A stretch of 44,510 bases of DNA. Source: Phyllobacteriaceae bacterium Water-Bin73. Its GTDB lineage: Bacteria > Pseudomonadota > Alphaproteobacteria > RS24. Below the pieces are notes generated by a model. The model made no database searches and was not told the DNA's origin. It saw only the letters and a list, made by a program, of their open reading frames with translations. Location of the stretch: the NCBI GenBank assembly GCA_900197605.1, contig FZLQ01000003.1:1-44510 (forward strand), given 5' to 3'. A program made the position numbers and the translations under genes. Below, piece after piece: positions 18,051 through 28,030 of this stretch. Numbering within the stretch: position 1 is the stretch's first letter; the number at the start of each line of letters is the position of its first letter.

Positions 18051-21000
18051 TCATTCTATCGCATCTTTCAGCGCGGCATTCAGCAAAGCGTCTCTTTGTT
18101 CCATATGGCGGCTCATCAGACCGCTGGCGGTCGAGGCCGAAGCGCGCCGACCCGCATAAGTCACGCGTTTATATTTTGCGCCCAGGGTCGTCAACACATC
18201 TTCCAATTCGGGTTCGATAAAACTCCACGCCCCCATATTGCGCGGCTCTTCTTGGCACCACACCATTTCGGCATGCGCCATCGGTTCCAGCTCTGCCAGC
18301 AATGGCCCATGCGGCACCGGATAAAGCTGCTCGAGACGCATCAAATAAACATCATCAATATTTTCCGCTTCGCATTTTTCCAACAGGTCGAAATAGACCT
18401 TGCCCGAGCACAACACGACGCGGCGAATATCTTTGGCCGGTTTCAACTTGCCTGTGTTGTCGATTTTATTCGGCGTGCGCTCATCGCGGCCATCCCATAA
18501 AACGCGGTGAAAAGACGAGCCGGTCGCCATATCATTGAGATGGGAGACGCATTTTTTATGGCGCAGTAAAGATTTCGGCGTCATCAAAATAAGCGGCTTT
18601 CTGAAATTGCGTTTTTGTTGACGGCGCAGAATATGGAAATAGCTGGCCGGTGTCGTGCAATTGGCGACCTGCATATTTTCTTCGGCGCAAAGTTGCAAAT
18701 AACGCTCAAGCCGCGCCGAGCTATGTTCAGGGCCTTGCCCCTCATAACCATGCGGCAGCAGCATGACCAGACCCGACATGCGCAACCATTTATTTTCGCC
18801 CGATGAAATAAACTGGTCAACCACCACTTGCGCGCCATTGGCAAAGTCACCAAATTGCGCTTCCCAAAGCACTAATGTGTTCGGCTCAGCCAGCGAATAG
18901 CCATACTCAAAACCCAGCACGGCATTTTCAGACAGCATGGAATTAATCACTTCAAACAATGCTTGGTCTTCGCGAATATATTTGAGCGGCTTGAAACGGC
19001 GCTCGGTTTCTTGGTCAATCCAAGATGAATGACGCTGCGAGAATGTGCCACGCTCGCTATCCTGCCCCGACAGGCGCACCGGATAGCCCTCCAGTAAAAG
19101 CGAGCCAAAGGCCAGCGCCTCAGCCGTCGCCCAATCAAAACCATTGCCGGTTTCAAACATTTTCTCTTTGGCTTTAAGTTGGCGCGTCAGCGCGCGATGC
19201 AGATTAAAACCCTCCGGCACACGGCTCAGCCCGGCACCGATTTCGCGCAATAATGCGGGCGCGACACCGGTATCGCCGCGCACGAATTCTGCGCTTTTGC
19301 GTTCCAGCCCCGACCATTTGCCGTCCAGCCAATCGGCCTTATTGGGTTTGAAATTATTGGCCGCCTCAAAAGCCGTATCCAATTGGGCGCGATAGGCCGC
19401 GCGCGCCGCCACCAGACCATCGGCAGGCAACAGTCCCTCATCGATTAGACGTTGGCCGTATTTTTCAACCACTGAGGGGTGCGCTTTAATTTTTTTATAC
19501 ATGGTCGGCTGGGTAAAGGCCGGTTCATCGCCCTCATTATGACCATAGCGGCGATAGCAGAACATATCGATGACAACAGGTTTCAAAAATTTCTGCCGAA
19601 ATTCAGTGGCAACTTTGGCGGCAAACACCACCGCCTCAGGGTCATCGCCATTGACATGGAAAATCGGCGCTTCAACCATTTTCGCCACATCAGACGGATA
19701 AGGCGAGGAGCGCGAAAAGCGCGGATTGGTGGTAAAGCCGATTTGATTATTAACGATGAAGTGAATCGAGCCGCCCGATTTATGACCGATAAGACCCGAC
19801 AGGCCGAGACATTCAGCGACAATGCCCTGTCCGGCAAAAGCCGCATCGCCATGCAGCAAGAGTGGTATCACTGTGCCGCGATCAGCCATGGCGCGCGGGG
19901 TTTCTTTGAATTGGTCTTGCTTGGCGCGCGCCTTGCCCAGCACCACCGGGTCCACAGCTTCCAAATGCGATGGATTGGGGGATAAAGACAAATGCACTTT
20001 ATTGCCGTCAAAAGCGCGGTCTGATGAGGCGCCGAGGTGATATTTCACATCGCCCGAGCCTTCAATATCATCGGGTTGCGCCGAGCCGCCCTTAAATTCG
20101 TGAAACAGCGCTTCAAAGGGTTTGCCCATCACATTGGTCAGTACATTTAACCGCCCGCGATGCGGCATGCCGAGGACAATCTCCTGCACGCCCAAATTAC
20201 CGCCGCGCTTGATCACTTGCTCAAGCGCCGGTATCATCGCCTCGCCGCCATCAAGCCCAAACCGTTTCGTGCCGGTATATTTGACATCGATAAATTGCTC
20301 GAGGCCTTCCGCCTCAACCAGTTTTTGGAAAATCGCTTGCTTACCCATATCGGTAAACGCCACTTCCTTATCGGGGCCTTCAATGCGTTCTTGCAGCCAG
20401 GCTTTTTCTTCCGGGTCTGAAATATGCATAAATTCAAGCGCCACTGTGCCGCAATAAGTGCGGTGCAGAATATCCAGCATTTCATGCACTGTGGCGGTTT
20501 CCAGCCCCAGCACATAATCAATGAAAATCGGCCGGTCATAATCGGCTTCGGTAAAGCCGTATGATTTCGGGTCCAATTCGGGATGCGAGCCGGGTGGTTC
20601 AATGCCCAGCGGGTCAAGATTTGCCGCCAAATGACCACGAAAACGATAGGCGCGTATCATCATAATGGCGCGAATACTGTCCAATGTGGCGGCGCGCACG
20701 GCTTCAATATCTCGCGCGCCATTTTGGGGATTGAGACGCGCTTCAATTTTTCCGGCCAGCGCTTGCGGCGCGGGCATATCGTCCAGCGTCGCCTCGGGCC
20801 AATTGCCGTCCAACACAGCCGTCATATCGCCATTTATTTTGGCCGGCCAATCCTCGCGCTGCCAACTGGGGCGATGCGGGCCGACATCATCAAGCCCATC
20901 ACCATCAAGCGCTGCAAAATAATGCCGCCAACCGGCATCAAGCGAGGCATCACCGTCTTTATAACGGGCATATTGCTGCTCGAGATAAAGCGCATTGGCT

Positions 21001-21086
21001 CCATCAAAATGCGATTGAGCCGACCCTTGAGGGCTATTTGAAGAGGTATTGGCCTGCGAATTTTTATCCGGCATTTGCCTATCCAT
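18051..21086 (-). CDS. sucA: SucA, 2-oxoglutarate dehydrogenase E1
   Basis: E1 is the thiamine-diphosphate enzyme that decarboxylates 2-oxoglutarate and succinylates the lipoyl arm of SucB. The 1011-residue length fits. The N-terminal part (ALYLEQQYARYKDGDASLDAGWRHYF) is the E2-binding region. Core signatures include IMMIRAYRFRGHLAANLDPLG, EIVLGMPHRGRLNVL, LLHGDAAFAGQGIVAECLGLS (diphosphate and metal binding), CYRRYGHNEGDEPAFTQP, and LLPHGYEGQGPEHSSARLERYLQL in the second half. The first ATG (21086) has no clear ribosome binding site. An in-frame ATG four codons on (21074) follows GGATAGG and may be the true start. The gap of 97 bases to sucD is the longest inside this operon. Confidence 0.97.
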   Translation of the reverse strand: MDRQMPDKNSQANTSSNSPQGSAQSHFDGANALYLEQQYARYKDGDASLDAGWRHYFAALDGDGLDDVGPHRPSWQREDWPAKINGDMTAVLDGNWPEATLDDMPAPQALAGKIEARLNPQNGARDIEAVRAATLDSIRAIMMIRAYRFRGHLAANLDPLGIEPPGSHPELDPKSYGFTEADYDRPIFIDYVLGLETATVHEMLDILHRTYCGTVALEFMHISDPEEKAWLQERIEGPDKEVAFTDMGKQAIFQKLVEAEGLEQFIDVKYTGTKRFGLDGGEAMIPALEQVIKRGGNLGVQEIVLGMPHRGRLNVLTNVMGKPFEALFHEFKGGSAQPDDIEGSGDVKYHLGASSDRAFDGNKVHLSLSPNPSHLEAVDPVVLGKARAKQDQFKETPRAMADRGTVIPLLLHGDAAFAGQGIVAECLGLSGLIGHKSGGSIHFIVNNQIGFTTNPRFSRSSPYPSDVAKMVEAPIFHVNGDDPEAVVFAAKVATEFRQKFLKPVVIDMFCYRRYGHNEGDEPAFTQPTMYKKIKAHPSVVEKYGQRLIDEGLLPADGLVAARAAYRAQLDTAFEAANNFKPNKADWLDGKWSGLERKSAEFVRGDTGVAPALLREIGAGLSRVPEGFNLHRALTRQLKAKEKMFETGNGFDWATAEALAFGSLLLEGYPVRLSGQDSERGTFSQRHSSWIDQETERRFKPLKYIREDQALFEVINSMLSENAVLGFEYGYSLAEPNTLVLWEAQFGDFANGAQVVVDQFISSGENKWLRMSGLVMLLPHGYEGQGPEHSSARLERYLQLCAEENMQVANCTTPASYFHILRRQQKRNFRKPLILMTPKSLLRHKKCVSHLNDMATGSSFHRVLWDGRDERTPNKIDNTGKLKPAKDIRRVVLCSGKVYFDLLEKCEAENIDDVYLMRLEQLYPVPHGPLLAELEPMAHAEMVWCQEEPRNMGAWSFIEPELEDVLTTLGAKYKRVTYAGRRASASTASGLMSRHMEQRDALLNAALKDAIE

Positions 21087-21183
21087 TTTTAACGCCGCTC
21101 AGGCATCAATCACGCCCGTCGCCACTGATTGAAACACTAAACCCTTTATGGCCTTGAGGCAATGATAAGCCGCGCCTTAAGGG

Positions 21184-22059
21184 CTAGTTTTTCAAGACCT
21201 CAACCAAAGTCGTGCCCAAAGAGGCCGGCGATGGTGAGACCGTGATACCGGCCGAGCGCATGGCTTCCATTTTATCGTCAGCCCCGCCCTTGCCACCGGC
21301 AATAATCGCACCGGCATGGCCCATGCGACGCCCCGGAGGCGCGGTGACACCGGCGATAAAGCCGACCATTGGTTTTTTGACTTTTGATGCTTTCAAAAAC
21401 TCAGCCGCTTCTTCTTCTGCCGAGCCGCCAATTTCACCGATCATGATAATGCTTGTCGTTTCATCATCGCCGAGGAATAAATCCAAGCAATCAATAAAAT
21501 TTGTGCCATTGACCGGATCGCCGCCAATACCGATACAAGTTGATTGGCCAAGACCGGCAGCTGTGGTTTGCGCCACGGCTTCATAAGTCAATGTGCCTGA
21601 ACGCGAAACAATGCCGACCGAGCCGCGGCGGTGAATATGGCCGGGCATAATACCGATTTTGCACTCATCAGGGGTGATGACGCCCGGGCAATTCGGGCCG
21701 ACAAGACGCGTGTTCGAGCCGTCAAGGGCGCGTTTGACCCTAATCATATCGCTGACCGGAATCCCTTCAGTGATACACACGGCCAATTCAATACCCGCCT
21801 CTATGGCTTCCAAAATCGCATCGGCAGCAAAGGGCGGCGGCACATAAATGGCCGATGCCGTTGCGCCGGTTTTATCCACGGCCTCGGCAACCGTATCAAA
21901 TACCGGCAGGTCGAGATGGGTTGCGCCACCGCGACCGGGGGTCACGCCGCCAACCATTTTCGTGCCATAGGCAATTGCTTGCTCGGAATGGAATGTGCCT
22001 TGCGAGCCGGTAAAGCCCTGACAGATTACTTTTGTGTCCTTATTGACCAGAACCGACAT
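21184..22059 (-). CDS. sucD: SucD, succinyl-CoA synthetase alpha subunit
   Basis: SucD is the subunit that is phosphorylated on histidine and binds CoA; with SucC it converts succinyl-CoA to succinate while making ATP or GTP. The 291-residue length is normal. The CoA-binding Rossmann part starts with [38 protein letters not shown] and [17 protein letters not shown] are typical. The phosphorylated His248 lies in [15 protein letters not shown]. Its start codon shares one base with the sucC stop (TAATG), so translation of the two subunits is coupled, as expected for a stoichiometric complex. Confidence 0.97.
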   Translation of the reverse strand: MSVLVNKDTKVICQGFTGSQGTFHSEQAIAYGTKMVGGVTPGRGGATHLDLPVFDTVAEAVDKTGATASAIYVPPPFAADAILEAIEAGIELAVCITEGIPVSDMIRVKRALDGSNTRLVGPNCPGVITPDECKIGIMPGHIHRRGSVGIVSRSGTLTYEAVAQTTAAGLGQSTCIGIGGDPVNGTNFIDCLDLFLGDDETTSIIMIGEIGGSAEEEAAEFLKASKVKKPMVGFIAGVTAPPGRRMGHAGAIIAGGKGGADDKMEAMRSAGITVSPSPASLGTTLVEVLKN

Positions 22060-23228
22060 TATGCAGCCTCCTTCACAGCAGCGACGATTTTTTCGGCTGC
22101 ATCATTTAAATCATCAGCGGCAATAATCGGCAGGCCCGAATTGGCCATAATCTCTTTGCCCTCATCGACATTTGTGCCCTCAAGGCGCACCACCAAAGGC
22201 ACTTCGAGGCTTAATTCTTTGGCCGCCGCGACAACGCCTTCAGCGATAATATCGCAGCGCATAATGCCGCCGAAAATATTGACCAAAATGCCTTCCACAG
22301 AATCATCTGACAAAATGATTTTGAACGCTTCAGTTACTTTCTCTTTGGTCGCCCCGCCGCCGACATCAAGGAAATTGGCAGGCTCGGAACCATAAAGCTT
22401 AATAATATCCATGGTCGCCATTGCCAGACCGGCGCCATTGACCATGCAGCCGATTTTGCCATCGAGCTTGATATAGGACAGGTCATATTTGGACGCTTCA
22501 ATCTCAGCCGGATCTTCTTCCGCCAAATCGCGCAATTCGACAATATCTTGTTGCCGATACAGCGCATTGGAATCGAAATTCACTTTCGCATCGAGGCAAA
22601 TTAAATCACCCGCGCCGGTAACCACTAGCGGGTTAATTTCGAGCAGCGACATATCTTTTTCGACATAGGCTTTATACAGATTGGCAATCAGCGCATTGGC
22701 TTGTTTGACCTGCGCGCCTTCAAGTCCCAAAGCGAAAGCGATTTGGCGGGCATGATGGCCGGAAATGCCACCGGCCGGGTCAACGCTCACCGTGATGATT
22801 TTCTCAGGGGTTTTTTCCGCAACCTCTTCAATATCCATACCGCCTTCGGTTGAAGCGATGAAAGAAACCCGCGAGGTGGCGCGGTCAACCAGCGCCGAGA
22901 GATAAAGTTCGCGAGCAATATCAGACCCTTCTTCGACATAGATACGGCCCACCTCTTTGCCCTCAGGGCCGGTTTGGTGGGTGACCAAGGTCATGCCCAA
23001 CATGCGGGTCGCTTCAGCGCGCACCTCATCAATGGATTTCACCACAGTGACGCCGCCGCCTTTGCCGCGTCCACCGGCATGGATTTGCGACTTCACAACC
23101 CAAACGGGTCCGCCCAATTCTTCGGCTGCTTTAACCGCTTCATCAGCCGTAAAGGCAACATGGCCGCGCGGCACCGGGACACCGAAACTGCCCAAAACCT
23201 GCTTGGCTTGATATTCGTGAATATTCAT
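22059..23228 (-). CDS. sucC: SucC, succinyl-CoA synthetase beta subunit
   Basis: SucC holds the ATP-grasp nucleotide site and sets ADP/GDP preference. The 389-residue protein starts [22 protein letters not shown], the family opening. [17 protein letters not shown] is the ATP-grasp lysine region, [10 protein letters not shown] carries metal ligands, and [13 protein letters not shown] with [15 protein letters not shown] forms the C-terminal ligase domain. It is the first gene of sucC-sucD-sucA-sucB-lpd. A promoter-like pair lies in the 93-base gap upstream, indicating that the operon is initiated here rather than only by read-through from mdh. Confidence 0.97.
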   Translation of the reverse strand: MNIHEYQAKQVLGSFGVPVPRGHVAFTADEAVKAAEELGGPVWVVKSQIHAGGRGKGGGVTVVKSIDEVRAEATRMLGMTLVTHQTGPEGKEVGRIYVEEGSDIARELYLSALVDRATSRVSFIASTEGGMDIEEVAEKTPEKIITVSVDPAGGISGHHARQIAFALGLEGAQVKQANALIANLYKAYVEKDMSLLEINPLVVTGAGDLICLDAKVNFDSNALYRQQDIVELRDLAEEDPAEIEASKYDLSYIKLDGKIGCMVNGAGLAMATMDIIKLYGSEPANFLDVGGGATKEKVTEAFKIILSDDSVEGILVNIFGGIMRCDIIAEGVVAAAKELSLEVPLVVRLEGTNVDEGKEIMANSGLPIIAADDLNDAAEKIVAAVKEAA

Positions 23229-23281
23229 GACGACTGCCCCTTACCGATGAGAGATGTGAAGGTTTCCAATTAAGATGCGGG

Positions 23282-23310
23282 AAAATAGCCTAAGCCAGCC
23301 GCCGCCTCAA
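23282..23310 (-). promoter_or_regulatory. Predicted sigma70-type promoter of sucC operon
   Basis: On the minus strand, TTGAGG (23310-23305) and TATTTT (23287-23282) are separated by exactly 17 bases. The pair lies 54-82 bases upstream of sucC and inside the gap to the MBL gene. The -10 hexamer is identical to the one predicted for ffh. Confidence 0.55.
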
Positions 23311-23321
23311 TAAAAAACATG

Positions 23322-24404
23322 CTAATCGGCAATTATGATGCTGTCGCCTTGGCTCGGTAACGTCACTCTTGTGCCTTCCAACGCCGCCAATACGCCCTCA
23401 GGGCGCAGCTCAGCGACGCCGCGCATATAAATTCTATCCATCACCGCATTTTGGGGCATTGGCGCATAATGATAAAAAACCAGCAAATCCGCATTGGCCA
23501 GATTGGCCGCCTCGGCCGCCTCGACCGGCGTGGTATGATAATCCAGCGTGTCGTCGATAATTTTCGCTAATTTGGGCTGGCCGTTTTCGGCCAATGCTGC
23601 GATGAGCGTCTTGACCAAATCGGGCTGCAAAACCTCATGAATAAGCACATCGACATTGCGCGCTGCCTCAATCAGATTATCGTCCTTCACCGTGTCGCCG
23701 CTGATCAGCACAGAGCGCCCCGCATAGTCAAAACGAAACGCCAAAGCCGGTTCAATCGGCGGGTGAGACACGGTAACGGCAGTGATTTTCAAGCCATCTT
23801 CATCATAAATCACACTGTCAGCGATAATCGGCTGCGCCACCAGACCGGCATTTTTGCTCGGCGTATAAGCCTCGCCATGATGGTCGGTGCGATAGCGATA
23901 ATCCAGCCCATAGGCGAGATTGAAACCATTGACGACTTGTTCAATGCCCGGTCCGCCATAAACGCGCAGCTTTTCAGGCCGACCGCGCACCCAGCTATTC
24001 AGATGCACCTCGCCCAAAGCGGCAATATGGTCAGAGTGAAAATGCGTCAGCAGAACTGCGCTAAGGCGTTGCATCGGCAAGCCCAAAGCGATTGCCTTAT
24101 CGGCTGAGCGCGCGCCGGTATCGACGAGAAAAAATTTATCACCGGCGAAAACGGCAACGCAAGATTGCGCCGCACCGCGCGGGCCTGCACCGCCCATCGG
24201 CGAGGCTGTGCCGCAAAACACAACATCAATTTTATCGCCGCCAAAATCATCAACCACGCTGCCCAATTGCGCCGTTAAAGCGCGTTTTACCAGCCGATCC
24301 TGCACGCCGCTATGGTTCATGATGAGCGCATAGCCGGCAAGACCCAAAAGCACGAAGACGATGGCGGCATAGCGGGCCGCAGTTTTTATCTTTTTTAACA
24401 TCAT
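23322..24404 (-). CDS. Membrane-anchored metallo-beta-lactamase-fold hydrolase (RNase Z-like)
   Basis: This 360-residue protein has one N-terminal hydrophobic segment (about 11-29), which should place the rest in the periplasm or anchor it to the membrane. The MBL fold follows. VVFCGTASPM opens the fold, and HFHSDH at 121-126 gives zinc ligands His121, His123, Asp125 and His126. ISGDT and LIHEVL supply later metal residues, with a final histidine in VFYHYAPM. The layout resembles the RNase Z/arylsulfatase-type branch, but tRNA processing is unlikely for an exported protein. The substrate is unknown. An open frame reaches 24476, but ATG 24404 follows GAGGGGGGAG and a promoter lies in the extension. 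It separates mdh from sucC, which are usually adjacent. Confidence 0.85.
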   Translation of the reverse strand: MMLKKIKTAARYAAIVFVLLGLAGYALIMNHSGVQDRLVKRALTAQLGSVVDDFGGDKIDVVFCGTASPMGGAGPRGAAQSCVAVFAGDKFFLVDTGARSADKAIALGLPMQRLSAVLLTHFHSDHIAALGEVHLNSWVRGRPEKLRVYGGPGIEQVVNGFNLAYGLDYRYRTDHHGEAYTPSKNAGLVAQPIIADSVIYDEDGLKITAVTVSHPPIEPALAFRFDYAGRSVLISGDTVKDDNLIEAARNVDVLIHEVLQPDLVKTLIAALAENGQPKLAKIIDDTLDYHTTPVEAAEAANLANADLLVFYHYAPMPQNAVMDRIYMRGVAELRPEGVLAALEGTRVTLPSQGDSIIIAD

Positions 24405-24447
24405 CACTCCCCCCTCAAATTTGGAATTGTTCTTGGGTAATCTCAAA

Positions 24448-24476
24448 ACCCTATATATTGGCACTTGGCCTGTCAA
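24448..24476 (-). promoter_or_regulatory. Predicted promoter of the MBL-fold gene
   Basis: A consensus -35 TTGACA (24476-24471, minus strand) is followed after 17 bases by TAGGGT (24453-24448). TATAGG at 15-base spacing is an alternative -10. It lies just past the mdh terminator and about 45-70 bases before the MBL start, so the gene appears to be an independent transcription unit. Confidence 0.55.
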
Positions 24477-24488
24477 TTCTTATGGCGC

Positions 24489-24518
24489 AAAAAAAGGGGC
24501 GCGGTTGCCCGCACCCCT
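24489..24518 (-). terminator. Intrinsic terminator of mdh
   Basis: Read on the minus strand, a ten-pair stem (24518-24509 with 24504-24495, one G-T pair) closes on a GCAA tetraloop and is followed by seven T residues (24495-24489). It begins about 27 bases after the mdh stop. This is the clearest one-way terminator in the window. Confidence 0.92.
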
Positions 24519-24545
24519 AAAATATTTGAACGGCTGAAGCGCGAT

Positions 24546-25511
<966 letters not shown>

Positions 25512-25543
25512 TTATGCGTCCTCCTTGAGAATGAGATGGCCTG

Positions 25544-25575
25544 TCCCTAGCGGATTTACCCCTCACTTGCAAGTG
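25544..25575 (-). promoter_or_regulatory. Predicted mdh promoter overlapping a 12-bp palindrome
   Basis: On the minus strand TTGCAA (25572-25567) and TAGGGA (25549-25544) are 17 bases apart. The -35 is the centre of a perfect palindrome CACTTGCAAGTG (25564-25575), so a dimeric regulator binding there would cover the -35. The pair lies 33-61 bases before the mdh ATG. Confidence 0.4.
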
Positions 25576-25584
25576 CCGCCGCGC

Positions 25585-26778
25585 TTAAGCCTCACCCTTC
25601 ATCTCACCCGTTGCTTCATTGGTTGCTTCATTGGTTGCTTCATTGGCCGCTTCATCTATCGGGCCTGAAATATGCGGTAAGGCGAGATAATCGCGCGACT
25701 GCATCTCCATCAAACGCGATACGGTGCGCTCAAATTCAAACGCCTCATCACCGCTCGGATAAAGTTTTTGCGGCAGCCCATCAGCCGAGGCGATGAGTTT
25801 CACCTTCGCCTCATAAAGCGCGTCAATCAGCGTGACAAAACGCACTGCCTCATTTTTCTTTTGCGGTTCCAAAAGCGGCACATTATCCAGCACCAGTGTA
25901 TGAAACCGCGCGGCCAGCGCCAAATAATCACCCGCCCCGCGCGCCTCGACGCATAATGCGTCAAACCCCATACGCGCCACCCCACCGGCGGCGCGCGGCA
26001 CATTTAGGCTGCGCCCTTTCAACGCCAACGTCACCGGCGCGACGGCGACCCCTTGGGTCAACGTGTCGAAACGCTCGTCCAAATTTTTGCGCGCCCGCGG
26101 GCCGCATGGGGTGAACCACACCGGCGCGGCAGTCAAACGCGCCAGACGAAAATCCCGCTCCGCCGCCAGCTCATGCACGTCATGGCGTTGTTTCAAAAAT
26201 TCGATAAATGGCAAAAACCGGTGCCGGTTAAGCCCGCCCTTATAAAGCTCATCGGGATGGCGATTGGAGGTCGCCACCACGACAATACCCGCCTCGAGCA
26301 GGAGCGCGAATAAGCGCCCCAATATGGAGGCATCGGCAATGTCTTTGACCTGCAATTCATCAAAACATAAAAGCGTCACCTCATCGGCAATCGCTTTGGC
26401 GACTGCGGGCATCGGGTCACCGGCTTTCGGATTGGCTTGGCGAAACTCATGAATACGCGCATGGGTTTCCTGCATAAAGGCATGGAAATGCACGCGGCGT
26501 TTTTTGGCAATCGGCGCGAGCGCGAAGAATAAATCCATCAGCATGGATTTACCGCGCCCGACCGCGCCATAAATATAAAGCCCCTGCGGCGCGGTATTTT
26601 TCTTTAAGCCGATTTTTTGCAGCCAGCCGCCGCTTTGATATTTTTGCAGCGCCAGATAAAGCCGCTCCAACGCCGCCACCGCCGCGCCTTGTGCCGCATC
26701 GGCCTCTATCTGGCCATCGGCAATCAGCTTTTGATAAGCGGCGGCCATTTTTGTCGGATGAGTCTTTTGCTGGGACAT
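25585..26778 (-). CDS. zapE: ZapE, AFG1-type cell-division ATPase
   Basis: ZapE is a cytoplasmic P-loop ATPase of the AFG1/LACE1 family that associates with FtsZ and destabilises its polymers late in division. Visible motifs are Walker A YIYGAVGRGKSMLMDLFF, the following HFHAFMQETHARIHEFR, and Walker B TLLCFDELQVKDIADASILGRLF. VVVATSNRHPDELYKGGLNR is the family hallmark. The frame stays open to 26847, but that part overlaps the acyl-CoA dehydrogenase gene; the ATG at 26778 gives MSQQKTHPTKMAAAYQKL and 397 residues. No good ribosome binding site is seen. The C-terminus carries a tandem NEAT tetrapeptide repeat. It starts 10 bases after the upstream gene, so the two are probably co-transcribed. 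Confidence 0.92.
   Translation of the reverse strand: MSQQKTHPTKMAAAYQKLIADGQIEADAAQGAAVAALERLYLALQKYQSGGWLQKIGLKKNTAPQGLYIYGAVGRGKSMLMDLFFALAPIAKKRRVHFHAFMQETHARIHEFRQANPKAGDPMPAVAKAIADEVTLLCFDELQVKDIADASILGRLFALLLEAGIVVVATSNRHPDELYKGGLNRHRFLPFIEFLKQRHDVHELAAERDFRLARLTAAPVWFTPCGPRARKNLDERFDTLTQGVAVAPVTLALKGRSLNVPRAAGGVARMGFDALCVEARGAGDYLALAARFHTLVLDNVPLLEPQKKNEAVRFVTLIDALYEAKVKLIASADGLPQKLYPSGDEAFEFERTVSRLMEMQSRDYLALPHISGPIDEAANEATNEATNEATGEMKGEA
25611..25646. repeat. 12-bp tandem repeat at the 3' end of zapE (Asn-Glu-Ala-Thr)
   Basis: Three exact copies of TTGCTTCATTGG (25611-25622, 25623-25634, 25635-25646) are followed by a degenerate fourth. They encode NEAT units at the extreme C-terminus of ZapE. 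The repeat period equals that of the sucB repeat and again keeps the reading frame. Confidence 0.92.
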
Positions 26779-26788
26779 GGCAGAGGGG

Positions 26789-27964
26789 TTAAAGCCCCAG
26801 CGCCATTTTGGCAAGAATATTGCGCTGCACCTCATTCGACCCACCATAAATACTGGCGGCGCGATTATTCAGAAAATCCGCCAAAATGCCCTGCGTCGCT
26901 TCCGGCCCAATCGCTGCGACATTGGCCCCCATTTCGCGGCGTTCGGGTTGCCAAACGGCGGCGCGCGCGCCCAGCGCATCGACCGCCAAGCGGTCAATAT
27001 CTTGTTGCGCCTCCGTGCCCATAATTTTCAACTGCGAGGATCCGGAACTATTGGGGCGGCCATTGGCCAAAGCGGCCTGCACGCGAAACTCGGTCATCTC
27101 AACGGCGGCGACCCGAATCGACAAAGCGGCGTGACGTTGCGCCAAAGCCGCATCGCCGCTATCGGCGACCAATGTTTCCAGATTGCCCAGCATCAGCTTG
27201 AGCCGCGCCGCATAAGCCGAACTGCGTTCAAATGTCAGCAGGGTTTTGGCGACGCTCCAGCCATCATTTTCGGCACCCACGCGATTGGCGACCGGCACAC
27301 GCACATTATCGAAAAATACCTGATTGACCTCATGGTCTTGCGCCAGCGTGATAATCGGCTCAACCGAAATGCCGGGACTGTCCATTTCAATCAGCAGAAA
27401 ACTAATCCCGGCTTGCGGCTTGGTGGTTTTATCGGTGCGTACCAAACAAAAAATATGATTGGCGTGCTGGGCGTAAGAGGTCCAGATTTTCGAGCCGTTA
27501 ATAATGTAATCATCGCCGTCGCGCACAGCCGCGCATTGCAGGCTGGCCAAATCTGAGCCGGAGCCCGGTTCTGAATAGCCCTGACACCAAATATGCGCGC
27601 CCGACAAAAGCCGCGGCAAATAATATTCCTGCTGTTGTTTGGTGCCACACGCAATCAGCGTCGGGCCAATCATGCCCAGCCCCATTGGGTACAGTTTGGG
27701 CGTATTGGCACGCGCACATTCCGATTGCCAAATATAACGCTGCATATCGCTCCAGCCCGTGCCGCCAAATTCTTGCGGCCAACCGGGCGCAACCCAGCCT
27801 TTGGCATGAAGGATTTTATGCCAGCGCATCAACGGCACATGGGCCGATGAAATGCCGCTGGTTTTTTCACCGGCTTCGCGCAATTCCGCGTCGAGATGCT
27901 CATCGAGAAAGGCGCGCACCTCTTGGCGAAACGCTTCGTCTTCAGGCTTTAACTGCATGTCCAT
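26789..27964 (-). CDS. Acyl-CoA dehydrogenase family protein
   Basis: This is a 391-residue FAD enzyme that introduces a trans-2 double bond into an acyl-CoA and passes electrons to ETF. Visible motifs are GWPQEFGGTGWS, WCQGYSEPGSGSDLASLQCAA (flavin site) and YIINGSKIWTSYAQHANHIFCLVRTD. The C-terminal motif is YGGSNEVQRNILAKMALGL. In medium-chain enzymes the catalytic Glu precedes the last Gly of a YEG motif. Here it is YGG, as in a large family of bacterial enzymes with the base elsewhere. Chain length and physiological substrate cannot be read from the sequence. It is shorter than methylsuccinyl-CoA dehydrogenase, so it should not be taken as that ethylmalonyl-CoA-pathway enzyme. GGGGAG precedes the ATG. 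Confidence 0.93.
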   Translation of the reverse strand: MDMQLKPEDEAFRQEVRAFLDEHLDAELREAGEKTSGISSAHVPLMRWHKILHAKGWVAPGWPQEFGGTGWSDMQRYIWQSECARANTPKLYPMGLGMIGPTLIACGTKQQQEYYLPRLLSGAHIWCQGYSEPGSGSDLASLQCAAVRDGDDYIINGSKIWTSYAQHANHIFCLVRTDKTTKPQAGISFLLIEMDSPGISVEPIITLAQDHEVNQVFFDNVRVPVANRVGAENDGWSVAKTLLTFERSSAYAARLKLMLGNLETLVADSGDAALAQRHAALSIRVAAVEMTEFRVQAALANGRPNSSGSSQLKIMGTEAQQDIDRLAVDALGARAAVWQPERREMGANVAAIGPEATQGILADFLNNRAASIYGGSNEVQRNILAKMALGL

Positions 27965-27990
27965 TACCGGCTCCCCTAACTTTGTAAAAA

Positions 27991-28019
27991 AGGCTAGGCA
28001 AGCTGGCGCATATGGTCAA
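27991..28019 (-). promoter_or_regulatory. Possible promoter of the acyl-CoA dehydrogenase-zapE pair
   Basis: TTGACC (28019-28014, minus strand) and TAGCCT (27996-27991) are 17 bases apart in the 66-base gap after sdhB. The -35 is good and the -10 is weak. The pair would give an mRNA leader of about 20 bases. Confidence 0.35.
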
Positions 28020-28030
28020 GTAGGCGCGAG

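Noticed and set aside
24405-24476. A longer N-terminus of the MBL-fold protein
   Set aside because: The extension would contain the predicted promoter and the Shine-Dalgarno sequence. The ATG at 24404 is followed directly by the basic and hydrophobic membrane segment.
26789-27964. The acyl-CoA dehydrogenase as methylsuccinyl-CoA dehydrogenase of the ethylmalonyl-CoA pathway
   Set aside because: At 391 residues it lacks the longer N-terminal part of that enzyme, and it is separated from the mch-like pair by the whole sdh operon.
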